A DNA stretch of 64,000 nt, taken from contig JAISAU010000003.1 in NCBI GenBank assembly GCA_031266555.1, forward strand, positions 62,001 through 126,000, given 5' to 3'. Position 1 is the stretch's first letter. Each line of letters starts with the position of its first letter. The position numbers and the translations under genes were made by a program. Positions 46,199 to 55,807 of the stretch are shown here, in pieces. The notes below the pieces were generated by a model. The model had not been told where the DNA came from. It did no database searches and saw nothing but the letters and a program-made list of their open reading frames with translations. The DNA comes from Campylobacteraceae bacterium. Lineage in GTDB: Bacteria; Campylobacterota; Campylobacteria; Campylobacterales; Campylobacteraceae.

Positions 46199-46930
46199 TT
46201 AAGATATTTTAAATTCCGAAGGCGGGGGCGATTCAAAACTATATCCTAAGAGCGAGATTTTCCATGCGTGAAGCATTATTCTGCCGCTTTGTTTCCCGCC
46301 GTATTTCTCATCTCCAACTATAGAAAATCCTACGCTTTTCAAATGCGCTCTTATTTGGTGCGTTACACCGGTTTGTATAGATACTTCAACCATAGAGTTT
46401 TTGCCCTCAATTAGTCTTGGCGTAACTACGCTAATCGCGTTTTGTCCATCTTTTGAAGGTTTAGTAAAAGCTCCGCTTGAAGTTTTTGTTACATGTAGGG
46501 GCGTATTTATCGTCATAGGTTCGGTAAATTTTCCGCTTACGACTGCAAGATAACTTTTTTCAACTTTTTTGGCTCTAAACGTCGCTATCACTTTTTTTGT
46601 AAATTCATCGTTTTTGCTCAACAGTAAAACTCCGCTTGTCTCTTTGTCAAGACGGTGCAAAAGTGTGAGTTTGAAATTTCGCGCTATCTCTTCAGAGGTT
46701 AAAAAAGGCGGTTTATCAATCGCTGCTATGTTGTCGTCCTCAAAAATAATTTGAGGCTTTTTTAACTTTTCTATTTTAAAAACGGCGTTCGCTTTCATAT
46801 CCGCGCGAGCCACTAAAATCTTTTTGCCAGACGAATATACAACGCCTCTGTCTATCAACTCTTTCGCCGCGCGATTTGAGATATTTTCTTGTAAAGCCAA
46901 AAGTTTATACGCTTTTTCGCTTTGTATCAT
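46199..46930 (-). CDS. RluA-family pseudouridine synthase
   Basis: 243 aa. A short S4 domain (about 10-60) precedes the catalytic domain: AAIDKPPFLTSEE (about 70), TLLHRLDKETSGVLLLSKND (catalytic Asp, about 90-109), QTGVTHQIRAHLKSVGFSIV (about 183) and RIMLHAWKISLLGY near the C-terminus. It is the second, shorter RluA-type enzyme of this window (the other at 21616) and its rRNA target is uncertain. AAGGACA precedes the ATG. In C. jejuni the corresponding gene (Cj0708, from memory) is followed directly by ffh; here the accessory island 39622-46198 lies in between. Confidence 0.9.
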   Translation of the reverse strand: MIQSEKAYKLLALQENISNRAAKELIDRGVVYSSGKKILVARADMKANAVFKIEKLKKPQIIFEDDNIAAIDKPPFLTSEEIARNFKLTLLHRLDKETSGVLLLSKNDEFTKKVIATFRAKKVEKSYLAVVSGKFTEPMTINTPLHVTKTSSGAFTKPSKDGQNAISVVTPRLIEGKNSMVEVSIQTGVTHQIRAHLKSVGFSIVGDEKYGGKQSGRIMLHAWKISLLGYSFESPPPSEFKIS

Positions 46931-46981
46931 AATGTGTCCTTGTTTGTTACATGTAGTAAAATATGCTGAAATTTACCGAAA

Positions 46982-48148
46982 TTATTTCGCGTCCAAAATG
47001 CTTTTTACTATATCGTTGGTATTTTCCAAATAAGATGTAGAAGCCTTTGGAAGCGCGCCTTTTAGCTTCCCGGCAACCTCTTTTATATCGCATATCACGA
47101 TATTTTCAACTTTTGAATACAACTCTTTTTGATTGAAAAAAAACTTTCCGGAGATGATTGAGTTGTTAAAAGCCGCGGGTTCGGAAGGATTATGTCCTCC
47201 CACGCCCTCTACAAACGAACCGCCTAAAATAGTTATATCGGTTATAGCGTATATATTGATAAGTTCGCCCATAGTATCGCAAAGTATCACATCGCTTAGT
47301 TTATCAAATCCGTCTTTTGAAAAACGACCGTACGTTTTGCCGTGCGAATTCGCCCATGATTGCGTCAATTTGCCTACAGCGTCAAAACGCTCCGGATGAC
47401 GCGGAACTATAATAATCATAGTATCTGACAAATCGACGCTTGAAAGCTGATCCAGCAAAAGCGCCTCTTCACCTATATGAGTGCTTGCCAAAGTTATAAT
47501 TTTGGTATTTTTGGCTTTAGCGTAATGTTTGGTGACTTTAGGCAGAAGCGAATTTTTTATACTGCCGGAAACTTTTATATTTTTCGCGCCGAGCTCTGAG
47601 AGTCTTTTTTTATCTTGTTCTCCTTGCGCGTAAACTTCGTCTATAAATGAAAATATGATTTTATAAAACCATCTGAATTTTTTATATCTTTTATAAGAGT
47701 TATCGGAAATTCTGGCGTTTATGAGCATCGTTTTAGTATTTGTTTTTTTAGCGGCAAAAAAGAGCATTAGCCAAAGTTCGGCTTCTGTTACCACAAGTAC
47801 TTTTTGTTTTTTTATCCAAAACGGTAAAAATATCTCATAAGGTAAAAATCTTGTGTTTGAGGTAAGAGTTTTAGCTTTATCAAATCCTGTCTGCGTTACA
47901 ACGCTTATATTCACTTCGTTATTTCCAAGAGCGTGGATAAGAGGCGCTAAAGACGTGACTTCGCCGTAAGAGCAAGCGTGAAACCATATATGGCTCTCTT
48001 TAAACGGCGGATTGCCGCATAAAAAAAAGCGCGCTGGAATCGAACGCCTATGTTTTTTAAAAAAAGACGCGACGATTAATATCGGCAATGCCGCTATATA
48101 AAACAGACCCAACGCCGCGCAATAAAAATATATAAAAAAATAGCGCAT
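46982..48148 (-). CDS. waaA: 3-deoxy-D-manno-octulosonic acid (Kdo) transferase
   Basis: 388-aa inner-membrane GT30 enzyme that adds Kdo to lipid A precursors. An N-terminal hydrophobic anchor (YFFIYFYCAALGLFYIAALP) is followed by the Glycos_transf_N domain with WFHACSYGEVTSLAPLIHAL (catalytic Glu region) and VVTEAELWLMLFFAAKK. The second domain has TLASTHIGEEALLLDQL, VPRHPERFDAVGKL, TILGGSFVEGVGGHNPSEPA. It overlaps the zinc-ribbon gene by one base. Together with the kps genes it shows use of Kdo in both LPS/LOS and capsule. Confidence 0.93.
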   Translation of the reverse strand: MRYFFIYFYCAALGLFYIAALPILIVASFFKKHRRSIPARFFLCGNPPFKESHIWFHACSYGEVTSLAPLIHALGNNEVNISVVTQTGFDKAKTLTSNTRFLPYEIFLPFWIKKQKVLVVTEAELWLMLFFAAKKTNTKTMLINARISDNSYKRYKKFRWFYKIIFSFIDEVYAQGEQDKKRLSELGAKNIKVSGSIKNSLLPKVTKHYAKAKNTKIITLASTHIGEEALLLDQLSSVDLSDTMIIIVPRHPERFDAVGKLTQSWANSHGKTYGRFSKDGFDKLSDVILCDTMGELINIYAITDITILGGSFVEGVGGHNPSEPAAFNNSIISGKFFFNQKELYSKVENIVICDIKEVAGKLKGALPKASTSYLENTNDIVKSILDAK

Positions 48149-48864
48149 TATGCTACTTCTGTAGTTTCCCTATATAAAATTCGTCCGCAATGAGGACATG
48201 TAATGATATCCTCGCTTTGAACCACTAAAGCGTTTGTTTTATCATTTATACGCATAAAACAACCGTAACAAGCTTGTTTTTTAACTGGAACCACCGCGCT
48301 GTTATGTGCCCATTTTCTAATTTTTTCATAAAAAGATAGAATTCTTTGACTCATTTTGCCGACAAGTTCCTCTTTTTTAGCATACGCTTCGGCTATCTCC
48401 ACATCTATCGCGTCTCTTTCGGCGCCAACAGATACGCTAATCTCTTCAACAGCTTTTTGAAGCTCCAAATGAACCTCTTTGGCTTTTACCTTTTCGCTCT
48501 CTTTTAAGTCTATAATTTTTTCAAGTCTTGTTATCTCTTCATTGGCAAAATCGCACTGCTCTTTTGCTATATCTTCTTCAAGCTGTAAAGCTTTAACCTC
48601 TTTTTCATTTTTAATGGAGGCTGTTTTTTTACTTATGCTTTTTAGTTTATCGGAAAGTTCGGCTAAAAGAGCTTCATTTTTCATCTTTTTAAGTTTTGAG
48701 TCTTTTATCTCTTCTGCCAATAATTCTATGTCGGCGTTAGCATTTTTGGCTTTTTCCAAAGCGACGTTTAGCGTTTTTTGTATTGTTTGAACTCTTGGTT
48801 CAAAAGCGTCAATCTCTTTGTTTATCTCGGAAAGCTCTACAAGTTGATTTAAATATTTGTTCAT
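48148..48864 (-). CDS. C4-type zinc ribbon domain protein with long coiled coil
   Basis: About 238 aa. Residues 10-170 are almost entirely coiled coil (many Lys/Glu/Leu heptads), followed by a C-terminal zinc ribbon: CYGCFMRIN ... ITCPHCGRIL, two CxxC pairs. Relatives (zf-RING_7; HP0958/FlgZ in Helicobacter pylori, from memory) bind RNA and the sigma factor RpoN and affect flagellar gene expression. The start is probably ATG 48864 with AAGGA upstream; an upstream TTG in frame overlaps the NIF3 gene. A flagellar role here is inference. Confidence 0.8.
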   Translation of the reverse strand: MNKYLNQLVELSEINKEIDAFEPRVQTIQKTLNVALEKAKNANADIELLAEEIKDSKLKKMKNEALLAELSDKLKSISKKTASIKNEKEVKALQLEEDIAKEQCDFANEEITRLEKIIDLKESEKVKAKEVHLELQKAVEEISVSVGAERDAIDVEIAEAYAKKEELVGKMSQRILSFYEKIRKWAHNSAVVPVKKQACYGCFMRINDKTNALVVQSEDIITCPHCGRILYRETTEVA

Positions 48865-48883
48865 AATCTCGGTATCCTTGTTG

Positions 48884-49606
48884 TTATTTGTATTCAAATG
48901 GGTTTTTGGAATCTGCCATTATAACCTTTAATGGAAAATTTTTCAAATGCCGGCTTAACATGTGCGAAAAATGACGCTCGCTCTCAAAATGACCTATATC
49001 TATAATAGCTATATTGTTCTCTTTCGCCTCAATCAAATGATGATATTTAAAATCTCCGCTGATGAAACAATCGGCGTCTATTTTACTCAATAAATCTCCG
49101 CCCGAACCCGCACAAAAAGCTATTTTTTTTATCTTTTTAGTTGAAGTCACTACTTTTATCGCGCTGTTTTCTAACTTTTTTTTAACATGTAAGATAAGTT
49201 CGTCAAAATCCATATCTGTCTCAAAATAAGAGATAAAACCCTCGTTTTTCAATGCTTTAAAACCTAAAATATTCTCAAGCACAAAACGATTTAGATGAGT
49301 TTTGTCAATATTTGTGTGCATAGCGATAATCGCGCACTCTTTTTCTATCGCCGTTTTTAAGATATTTGTCGGGAATTTTGAGTAATCAAACTTTTTTATA
49401 GGTTTAAAGATAAGCGGATGATGAGTGATAAAGAGCGTCTTTTTATCGGCTTTTAAAACCGTATCTTTATCTAAATCCAAACCGATGTTGATACTCTCAA
49501 CCTCATCTTGCATTGAACCTACAATTAATCCGCTATTGTCCCACTCCTCTTGCAATTCAAAAGGGCTTAAAGAATCTAAAAAATTATAAATTTTTTCAAT
49601 CTTCAT
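48884..49606 (-). CDS. NIF3-like dinuclear metal centre protein (YbgI family)
   Basis: 240 aa. Family motifs: [35 protein letters not shown] (metal His pair, about 59-73), [20 protein letters not shown], and the C-terminal [20 protein letters not shown] and [20 protein letters not shown] (metal Glu/His). The family fold is known; biological role is not settled, with GTP cyclohydrolase-like proposals. It overlaps glyQ at the 5' end (11 bases), and the C4 zinc-ribbon gene follows. Confidence 0.88.
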   Translation of the reverse strand: MKIEKIYNFLDSLSPFELQEEWDNSGLIVGSMQDEVESINIGLDLDKDTVLKADKKTLFITHHPLIFKPIKKFDYSKFPTNILKTAIEKECAIIAMHTNIDKTHLNRFVLENILGFKALKNEGFISYFETDMDFDELILHVKKKLENSAIKVVTSTKKIKKIAFCAGSGGDLLSKIDADCFISGDFKYHHLIEAKENNIAIIDIGHFESERHFSHMLSRHLKNFPLKVIMADSKNPFEYK

Positions 49607-50459
49607 TAATGCTCTCTTGATATTTTAAAGCGCAGCCTTTCGCTAGTTCTCTAATTTTCAAAATATAGTTTTGCCTCTCTGTCACAGATATCGCTTTTCT
49701 GGCGTCTAAGATATTAAAAATATGCGACGCGAGCAAACAATAATCGTATGCCGGAAGAGAAAGATTCGCGTCAAGACAACGTTTGCATTCAAGTTGCACA
49801 GTTTCAAATTGCGCGAAAAGCATTTGTATATCGGCGACTTCAAAATGATATTTGCTAAATTCGTATTCGCTTTTAAAATGTACGTCTTTATAGGTTGTGG
49901 TACCGTATTCGTTTGAGTTCCAAACTATATCGTATACAGAATCCACCTCTTGCAAATACATCGCGAGCCTCTCAACGCCGTACGTTATCTCCACAGGAAT
50001 AGGGTCGCAAGGTATGCCTCCGACTTGTTGAAAATAGGTAAACTGAGTAACTTCCATACCGTCTAACCAAACTTCCCAGCCAAGTCCCCATGCTCCGAGT
50101 GTGGGAGATTCCCAATTATCTTCTATAAATCTTATATCGTGTTTTTTTAGTTCAAGCCCCAGCGCTTCAAGACTTTTAAGATACAAAGTTTGTATCCCAT
50201 CCGGACTTGGCTTTATAATCACTTGAAATTGATAGTAACTGCCAAGACGATTCGGATTTTCACCGTATCTTCCGTCGGTAGGTCTGCGACTTGGAGCGAC
50301 ATAAGCGGCAGACCACGGTTTTTTGCCTAAAGATCGTAAAAATGTCGCGTTATGAAAAGTGCCGGCGCCGGAAGGAATATCGTACGGTTGAATTATATTG
50401 CATCCTTGTTTTTGCCAAAAATCTTGCAATGTAAGCAATATCTCGCTAAATGTCATCAT
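49596..50459 (-). CDS. glyQ: Glycine--tRNA ligase alpha subunit
   Basis: 287-aa catalytic alpha chain of the alpha2-beta2 glycyl-tRNA synthetase. Highly conserved text: [80 protein letters not shown] and [20 protein letters not shown]. The beta subunit (glyS) is not in this window, as in Campylobacter where the two are unlinked. It overlaps the NIF3 gene. Confidence 0.96.
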   Translation of the reverse strand: MMTFSEILLTLQDFWQKQGCNIIQPYDIPSGAGTFHNATFLRSLGKKPWSAAYVAPSRRPTDGRYGENPNRLGSYYQFQVIIKPSPDGIQTLYLKSLEALGLELKKHDIRFIEDNWESPTLGAWGLGWEVWLDGMEVTQFTYFQQVGGIPCDPIPVEITYGVERLAMYLQEVDSVYDIVWNSNEYGTTTYKDVHFKSEYEFSKYHFEVADIQMLFAQFETVQLECKRCLDANLSLPAYDYCLLASHIFNILDARKAISVTERQNYILKIRELAKGCALKYQESINED

Positions 50460-50598
50460 AATTTTTCATTCCTTCCTAATCTTTTTATCTGCAAAAATGT
50501 ATTGCGTTATTATATGATTTTTTGTTTAAAGTCCGACGAAACTATTTTTTTGCTACATGTAATAAGCGTACTGTAGAGCAATTTTTACGGTTTTAAAA

Positions 50599-51102
50599 TC
50601 AAACTTCGCTTATTAAAACTTCTATATCTTTTGAATCGGTCTCTATCTGTTTCGCTTTTTTCGCCCTATCTTCTTGAAGTTTTACAAAAAGCTCCTCATT
50701 GCTTAAGCTTAATATCTGCATAGCCAAATAAGCGCTGTTGATAGCTCCCGTTTTTCCTATCGCAACTGTCGCTACCGGCATACCTGATGGCATTTGAACC
50801 GTTGAAAGTAACGCGTCCATGCCGTTTAACGCGGAAGCTGCCATAGGAACGCCTATAACGGGACGTGTTGTGAGAGCCGCGACAGCGCCCGCTAAATGTG
50901 CTGCCATTCCCGCCGCCGCTATAAAAACAGCCGTGCCTTTAGCTTCGGCGCTTTTTACATAATCTCTCGTTCTCTCCGCGCTTCTGTGAGCTGAGGATAC
51001 TATAAGTTCGTAGTTAACGTTAAATCTCTCAAGCGTTTTGGCGCATTCGCTCATAGCGTCATAATCGCTCTTGCTTCCTATAATGATAGAAATGAATTTC
51101 AC
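50599..51102 (-). CDS. purE: N5-carboxyaminoimidazole ribonucleotide mutase (PurE)
   Basis: 167-aa class I PurE: IIIGSKSDYDAMSECAKTLE, VSSAHRSAERTRDYVKSAEA, FIAAAGMAAHLAGAVAALTT, RPVIGVPMAASALNGMDALL and STVQMPSGMPVATVAIGKTG. It converts N5-CAIR to CAIR in purine synthesis; a PurK partner is not in the window. The 140-base gap to glyQ holds one TACATGTA (50560). Confidence 0.95.
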   Translation of the reverse strand: MKFISIIIGSKSDYDAMSECAKTLERFNVNYELIVSSAHRSAERTRDYVKSAEAKGTAVFIAAAGMAAHLAGAVAALTTRPVIGVPMAASALNGMDALLSTVQMPSGMPVATVAIGKTGAINSAYLAMQILSLSNEELFVKLQEDRAKKAKQIETDSKDIEVLISEV

Positions 51103-51260
51103 TTAGCATACTCCATTGGTTTTTCGCAAAGCGTATTGTATCCAAATATATATAAAATACTTTTTATGAGCTTTAAATAGCGATAAAGACTTATATTAAG
51201 GCATTTTCGTTAGTTATTATTTAAAACGATTTTAAAAGCGGTTTTAAACACAAAAAGTTC

Positions 51261-51288
51261 TTGACTTTAAGCTTATAGCTTATAAAAT
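51261..51288 (+). promoter_or_regulatory. Possible sigma70-type promoter for the small membrane ORF
   Basis: TTGACT (51261-51266) and TAAAAT (51283-51288) are separated by 16 bases and lie just before GGGAG and the ATG at 51306. The sequence between is AT-rich. Predicted by eye only. Confidence 0.4.
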
Positions 51289-51305
51289 TTTATCGGGAGT
51301 AAAAA

Positions 51306-51470
51306 ATGCGAGACATAATAACAATTATAGTTTTATTATTTAAGTCAGCGGCAACTATAATGGCAGGATGGCTTCTTTTAGAATATTAGCAGGGTTTTTT
51401 GCTTTTCATGTTAATTATGATTGGCGGGTTATGGATATGGGATTTGCTTAACCCACAACCTTTTGGGTAA
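51306..51470 (+). CDS. Small hydrophobic protein with in-frame amber codon (27 aa, or 53 aa around the amber)
   Basis: ATG 51306 with GGGAG upstream encodes 27 residues (MRDIITIIVLLFKSAATIMA and on) that form one transmembrane helix, ending at TAG (51387-51389). The same frame continues without another stop for 26 codons, with a second hydrophobic segment (FMLIMIGGLWIW) and the tail LLNPQPFG before TAA at 51468. The continuity suggests a two-helix small membrane protein with an acquired stop, suppression, or a real 27-aa peptide. No family recognised. A phage-type HTH gene lies on the opposite strand, convergent. Confidence 0.45.
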
Positions 51471-51498
51471 TTCAGCGAATATTAATTTGCACTCCTTG

Positions 51499-51687
51499 TT
51501 ATTTTAGTTGCATAATATCGTATTTAAGTTTTATAATGTACAAGTTTAGCCAGCTTTCCGCCCATTTCGGAACGTCACCATGTTTCCAATTAAAAATAGT
51601 AAAATAGCCTATACCGGTAAGGTCGGCAAACCGTTTTTTGCTTAAATTGACTTTTTTAAGCGTTTCGTTAAATTCTCGGTATGTCAT
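51499..51687 (-). CDS. Small helix-turn-helix DNA-binding protein (phage-repressor type)
   Basis: 62 aa. The sequence LSKKRFADLTGIGYFTIFNW followed by KHGDVPKWAESWL is a compact HTH like those of small epsilonproteobacterial phage/plasmid regulators, in which the second helix contacts DNA and the PKWAESWL tail is conserved. AGGGGT precedes the ATG. It stands alone between the U32 peptidase gene and the small membrane ORF, in a stretch not expected in the conserved block; it may be a trace of a mobile element. Target unknown. Confidence 0.7.
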   Translation of the reverse strand: MTYREFNETLKKVNLSKKRFADLTGIGYFTIFNWKHGDVPKWAESWLNLYIIKLKYDIMQLK

Positions 51688-51727
51688 TTTTTACCCCTAA
51701 TTACATATAAAATTATTGATACCGTTT

Positions 51728-52996
51728 TCAAGAGTTATCCGTATCTTGTTTCTTTCTGAAAAATGTAAAAGCCGGAAGAGGGGAAGGTAAAAGTATATTG
51801 TTTGTATTTCCGCTATGAACCGCTTCAAACAGCTTGCCCTCTACACTTTTTAACTCGTTTAATTTTATCTTCCAACCGCCCTCTTCTTCCCAAATTTTGC
51901 CAACCTCATTATCGTACGCGACTATTTTTCCGTACGATAAAATCTCATAAATTCCGCCTATATCGATTCTATCTTTCGCTCTAAAACTTATTCCGTCCTC
52001 ATTTACTTCGGCGTAAACTTGATGAGTGCCTTCTAATAAGGTAGAATCCGTATTTTGCGTGTTATTTCTTTCATAAGGTCTTTGGATAAGATATCCTTCG
52101 CTAAAGCCTCTATTTTTTATGCTCTCAAGCTCTTTTTTGTAAAACGGCAAATCAAAATTATTTGAACGATACCCGTCAATCGCTTGTCTGTAAGCATTTG
52201 TAGAAGCCGCGGCGTAGTATGGACTTTTAGTTCTTCCCTCAATTTTCAAAGCGTCGATAACGCCGCTATCCAAAATCTCTTTTACATGTGATATTAAATT
52301 CAGATCTTTCGCGTTAAATATATAAGTTCCCTCGTCGCTCGCTTGTTCTACTCGAAATAGCGTCCCGCTCTCTTCGTTTTTAGCGTAAAGCGTATAAGGA
52401 AATCTGCAATCGTTCGCGCAACTTCCTCTATTCGGCACGCGCCCGCTTTGAACCGCGCTAATAAGACATCTACCGCTATACGCGAAACACATTGAACCGT
52501 GAATAAATACCTCTATCTCAAGTTCAGGCAATCTTTTTTTAAACTCTTTCAGGTCATTTAAACTGACCTCTCGCGCGGCAACTATGCGTTTTACGCCCAT
52601 ATTGTAGTAAACTTCGGCGTCCAAATAATTTAAAACATTCGCCTGCGTCGATAAGTGAATCGGGATATCCGGAGCTATACTTTTTGAAAGCTTCAAAACT
52701 CCGGGTGCCGCGATGATAAAGGCGTCCGGTTTCATTTTAGCCACTGTTTCTATATGTTTTTCAAGCAGTTTTAATTGCGCGTTAAACGGAAAACCGTTTA
52801 TCGTTACATATATTTTTTTACCTAAACTGTGCGTATAATCAATCGCGTCCTTGAAACTCTCGTATGTAAACTCTTTACCCGACCGAATGCGTAAAGAAAA
52901 GTGACTTACTCCGCCGTAAACTGCGTCCGCGCCGTAAAATAACGCTATTTTTAATTTTTCAAAATTTCCGGCGGGAGATAAAAGTTCCGCGCTCAC
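51728..52996 (-). CDS. Peptidase U32 family protein
   Basis: 422 aa. Family features: MSAELLSPAGNFEKLKIALF, YGADAVYGGVSHFSLR, KPDAFIIAAPGVLKL, IPIHLSTQANVLNYLDAEVY, the signature EVFIHGSMCFAYSGRCLISA (about 163-182) and RGSCANDCRFPY with further Cys. Characterised relatives act in tRNA hydroxylation (TrhP) or as collagenase-type proteases; the Cys-rich pattern would suit a metal site. In C. jejuni the equivalent (Cj0701, from memory) lies in the same order near purE. It overlaps the next upstream gene by four bases. Exact activity uncertain. Confidence 0.88.
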   Translation of the reverse strand: MSAELLSPAGNFEKLKIALFYGADAVYGGVSHFSLRIRSGKEFTYESFKDAIDYTHSLGKKIYVTINGFPFNAQLKLLEKHIETVAKMKPDAFIIAAPGVLKLSKSIAPDIPIHLSTQANVLNYLDAEVYYNMGVKRIVAAREVSLNDLKEFKKRLPELEIEVFIHGSMCFAYSGRCLISAVQSGRVPNRGSCANDCRFPYTLYAKNEESGTLFRVEQASDEGTYIFNAKDLNLISHVKEILDSGVIDALKIEGRTKSPYYAAASTNAYRQAIDGYRSNNFDLPFYKKELESIKNRGFSEGYLIQRPYERNNTQNTDSTLLEGTHQVYAEVNEDGISFRAKDRIDIGGIYEILSYGKIVAYDNEVGKIWEEEGGWKIKLNELKSVEGKLFEAVHSGNTNNILLPSPLPAFTFFRKKQDTDNS

Positions 52997-53385
52997 TTTT
53001 TATGTCCGATTTTTAAAAGCAGCTCTTCTAATTTTTGTTTTATGGTATCAATATCATCGGCATTGTCAAGTTCTGACGAAATATTATTCAAAATCTTATT
53101 TGTTTTGTTTATTTTTGAGCGTTTTTGAAATTCCGCCGCATAATCGTCTTGTAAACTTTTCAAATATTCCATACATGTATTAGTATCCGTTTGTATGCTT
53201 TCCACAAACATTAAAAGTTCATTCGCGTCTCTAAGAGCGTTCGAGAATTGCTCAATATTCGGAAATTTGTCGTTTAAAGCTTCAAACAATTCGGTTTGTT
53301 TATGGGTAAAATTCTCAACGCCAACAGTTATCTCTTTTATAGAGCCAAGTTTCTCACGGATAACATCAAATTTGCTTTGTTCCAT
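52993..53385 (-). CDS. Small helical protein, unknown function
   Basis: 130 aa, predicted mostly alpha-helical and highly charged (MEQSKFDVIREKLGSIKEIT; LQDDYAAEFQKRSKINKTNK). In C. jejuni a CheZ-like phosphatase gene (Cj0700, from memory) occupies this position, but that protein is longer, and no CheZ motif is apparent here; the link is positional only. It is co-oriented with, and overlaps by four bases, the U32 peptidase gene. A TACATGTA lies inside at 53173. Confidence 0.55.
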   Translation of the reverse strand: MEQSKFDVIREKLGSIKEITVGVENFTHKQTELFEALNDKFPNIEQFSNALRDANELLMFVESIQTDTNTCMEYLKSLQDDYAAEFQKRSKINKTNKILNNISSELDNADDIDTIKQKLEELLLKIGHKK

Positions 53386-53493
53386 AAAAAACTCCTTTAT
53401 TATAAAAAATATGCGAGATTATATATAAATTCATATATAATTCAACTTTACATTCACATGTATGCTACAAAAAACCAATTTAGGGAGATGTTC

Positions 53494-54273
53494 ATGATAG
53501 CGGATTTGCACAACCACACTCCACTTTGTCGCCACGCATACGGAGAACCGCGCGAATATGTAAAAAAAGCTTTGGATCTTGGAATAAAATATTTTGGCTT
53601 TTCAGATCATGCGCCGATGAACTTTGATAAAGAGTATCGTATGAGTTTTGACGAGATGAAAACCTATGCGAACACGGTAAAAGAACTTAAAGAGGAATTT
53701 AAACATAAAATAGAGATACTATTCGCTTATGAAGTGGATTTTTTAGATAAATTTATGGATAAAAGTATATTTGAACAAGAAACGGATTATCTTATAGGTT
53801 CGGTGCACTTCCTAAACGAATGGGGATTCGACAATCCCGAATTTATAGGCGAATATAAAGAAAAAAATATAGACGATATTTGGAAAGACTACTTTAGCGC
53901 TATAAAATCTTTGGCCCAAAGCGGACTTTTTGATATTGTCGGACATTTGGACTTATTGAAGATTTTCAGATATTTGCCTAAAACTGATATGCGTATTTTG
54001 GCAAAAGAGGCGATGATGGCGATTAAAAAAAATGATTTGGTTATAGAGATAAACAGCGCCGGCTTTAGAAAACCAATATGTGAACAATATCCGTCGGTTG
54101 AACTTTTGCAAATGGCAAACGAACTTGATATCCCTATAACTTTTTCTTCAGACGCTCATGAGGCAGAACATGTAGGATACAAAAGTGAGGAAACGATAAA
54201 AATTGCGAAAGATTGCGGATACCGATTTTGCGCTGTTTTTTCCAAAAGAGATAGGAGTTTGATTAATTTTTAA
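53494..54273 (+). CDS. PHP-domain phosphoesterase, histidinol-phosphatase type (HisK/HisJ-like)
   Basis: 259 aa. Metal-binding motifs of the PHP superfamily: MIADLHNHTPLCRHAYGEPR (HxH plus following His), FGFSDHAPMNF (SDH), ILFAYEVDFLD (Glu), IGSVHFLNEWGF, DIVGHLDLLKIF and ITFSSDAHEAEHVGY (final DAH). The pattern is that of HisK-type histidinol-phosphatases. The chosen start ATG 53494 follows AGGGAG; the frame is open 66 codons further upstream but that part is antisense to the neighbouring gene and not protein-like. hisG lies at 61146. Confidence 0.85.
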   Translation: MIADLHNHTPLCRHAYGEPREYVKKALDLGIKYFGFSDHAPMNFDKEYRMSFDEMKTYANTVKELKEEFKHKIEILFAYEVDFLDKFMDKSIFEQETDYLIGSVHFLNEWGFDNPEFIGEYKEKNIDDIWKDYFSAIKSLAQSGLFDIVGHLDLLKIFRYLPKTDMRILAKEAMMAIKKNDLVIEINSAGFRKPICEQYPSVELLQMANELDIPITFSSDAHEAEHVGYKSEETIKIAKDCGYRFCAVFSKRDRSLINF

Positions 54274-54309
54274 TCAACAAGGTTAAAAATATTATACCGA
54301 ATTATAAAG

Positions 54310-54315
54310 TATAAT
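54310..54315 (+). promoter_or_regulatory. -10 hexamer upstream of glnA
   Basis: TATAAT, 35 bases before the glnA ATG, followed by AAGGAG at 54333. No -35 or RpoN-type -24/-12 element is seen. Confidence 0.45.
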
Positions 54316-54344
54316 TTTACGAAAATTTTTCAAGGAGTTTTTTT

Positions 54345-55772
54345 ATGGGTAAATTTGTAAACAACGCGGAAGAGTTTTTCGCGTTTTGCGAAAAACATGA
54401 AGTGAAATTTGTAGATTTTAGATTTACGGATATGAAAGGTGCTTGGCATCATTTAACATATAGTATGAACGCTGTAGATGAGACTTCTATTAAAGGTATT
54501 CCATTTGACGGTTCTTCTATTGAGGCCTGGCAGCCTATTAACAAATCGGATATGCTTTTGATTCCAGACGTTCCTACCGCATTTTTAGATCCTTTCACGG
54601 CAGATTCTACAGTGGTAGTGTTCTGTGATGTATATGACATATATAAAAATGAGCTATATGAAAAATGCCCAAGAAGCATAGCCAAAAAAGCGCTTGAATA
54701 TTTGCAAAAATCAGGTATAGGCGATATAGCGTATTTTGGACCGGAAAATGAGTTCTTTGTATTCGACGATGTGAAAATAAGAGACGATATTAATTGCGGA
54801 TATTATGAGGTCGATTCCGAAGAGGGTTCATGGAATAGCAGCACAAACTATAAAGACGGTTACAATACAGGTCATAGACCAGGTACTAAAGGCGGTTACT
54901 TTCCTGTTCAGCCGATAGACTCTATGGTTGATTTAAGAGCTGAAATGGTACAAATCTTAAATCAAATCGGTATTGAAACTTTTGTTCTTCACCATGAGGT
55001 TGCGCAAGCTCAAGGCGAAATCGGCGTAAAATTCGGCGATTTAATCGAAGCTGCCGACAATGTTCAAAAATACAAATATGTAGTTAAAATGGTCGCTCAT
55101 CTAAATGGTAAAACAGCGACTTTTATGCCAAAACCACTTTATGGAGATAACGGTAGCGGTATGCATGTACACCAATCCATATGGAAAGACAGCAAAAATC
55201 TGTTTTACCAAAAAGGCGCTTACGGTAGTTTAAGCGAACTTGCTCGCTATTATATAGGCGGTGTTTTAGCGCACGCGAGAAGTGTTGCAGCATTTACAAA
55301 TCCGTCAACAAACTCTTATAAAAGATTGATTCCGGGTTTTGAGGCTCCATCAATATTAACATTTTCATCTCAAAACAGATCCGCTTCATGTCGTATTCCT
55401 TATGGCGCAGGAGAAAAATCTGTACGCGCGGAGATGAGATTTCCGGACTCTTCCGCTTGTCCATACTTAGCGTTTGCCGCTATGTTGCTAGCCGGACTTG
55501 ACGGAATCAAAAATAAAATTGAGCCGGTCGGTCCTATGGATGAAGATCTGTTTGAATTAACATTGGATGAGATACGCGAAAAAGGCATAGAGCAAATGCC
55601 GCATACGTTAAGAGGCTCTCTTGAAGCTTTAATCCGCGATAATAACTACTTAAAGCCTGTTATGACAGATGATTTTATACAAACATATCAACATTATAAA
55701 TTCTCTACTCAAGTATGGCCTTATGAAGCTCGCCCTACAGCGTTTGAATTCAAAACAACCTACTCTTGCTAA
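54345..55772 (+). CDS. glnA: Glutamine synthetase, type I
   Basis: 475-aa GlnA. Conserved parts: [117 protein letters not shown] and the C-terminal [20 protein letters not shown]. The site equivalent to the adenylylated Tyr of enterobacterial enzymes reads [11 protein letters not shown] (Phe instead of Tyr), so GlnE-type adenylylation is not expected. It assimilates ammonia into glutamine. A hairpin follows. Confidence 0.96.
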   Translation: MGKFVNNAEEFFAFCEKHEVKFVDFRFTDMKGAWHHLTYSMNAVDETSIKGIPFDGSSIEAWQPINKSDMLLIPDVPTAFLDPFTADSTVVVFCDVYDIYKNELYEKCPRSIAKKALEYLQKSGIGDIAYFGPENEFFVFDDVKIRDDINCGYYEVDSEEGSWNSSTNYKDGYNTGHRPGTKGGYFPVQPIDSMVDLRAEMVQILNQIGIETFVLHHEVAQAQGEIGVKFGDLIEAADNVQKYKYVVKMVAHLNGKTATFMPKPLYGDNGSGMHVHQSIWKDSKNLFYQKGAYGSLSELARYYIGGVLAHARSVAAFTNPSTNSYKRLIPGFEAPSILTFSSQNRSASCRIPYGAGEKSVRAEMRFPDSSACPYLAFAAMLLAGLDGIKNKIEPVGPMDEDLFELTLDEIREKGIEQMPHTLRGSLEALIRDNNYLKPVMTDDFIQTYQHYKFSTQVWPYEARPTAFEFKTTYSC

Positions 55773-55786
55773 AAACTGAAGATTTT

Positions 55787-55807
55787 CCGAAACTTATTAT
55801 GGTTTCG
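55787..55807 (+). terminator. Weak hairpin after glnA
   Basis: CCGAAAC / GTTTCGG with an AT-rich 7-base loop, 15 bases after the stop. A T-rich tract does not follow immediately, so terminator activity is uncertain. Confidence 0.45.

Noticed and set aside
52993-53385. Calling this small protein CheZ from gene order
   Set aside because: It is much shorter than epsilonproteobacterial CheZ and shows no CheZ motif; only the position agrees.
53296-53493. Upstream extension of the PHP-domain gene
   Set aside because: It overlaps the neighbouring gene on the other strand, and AGGGAG followed by ATG 53494 fits the family start.
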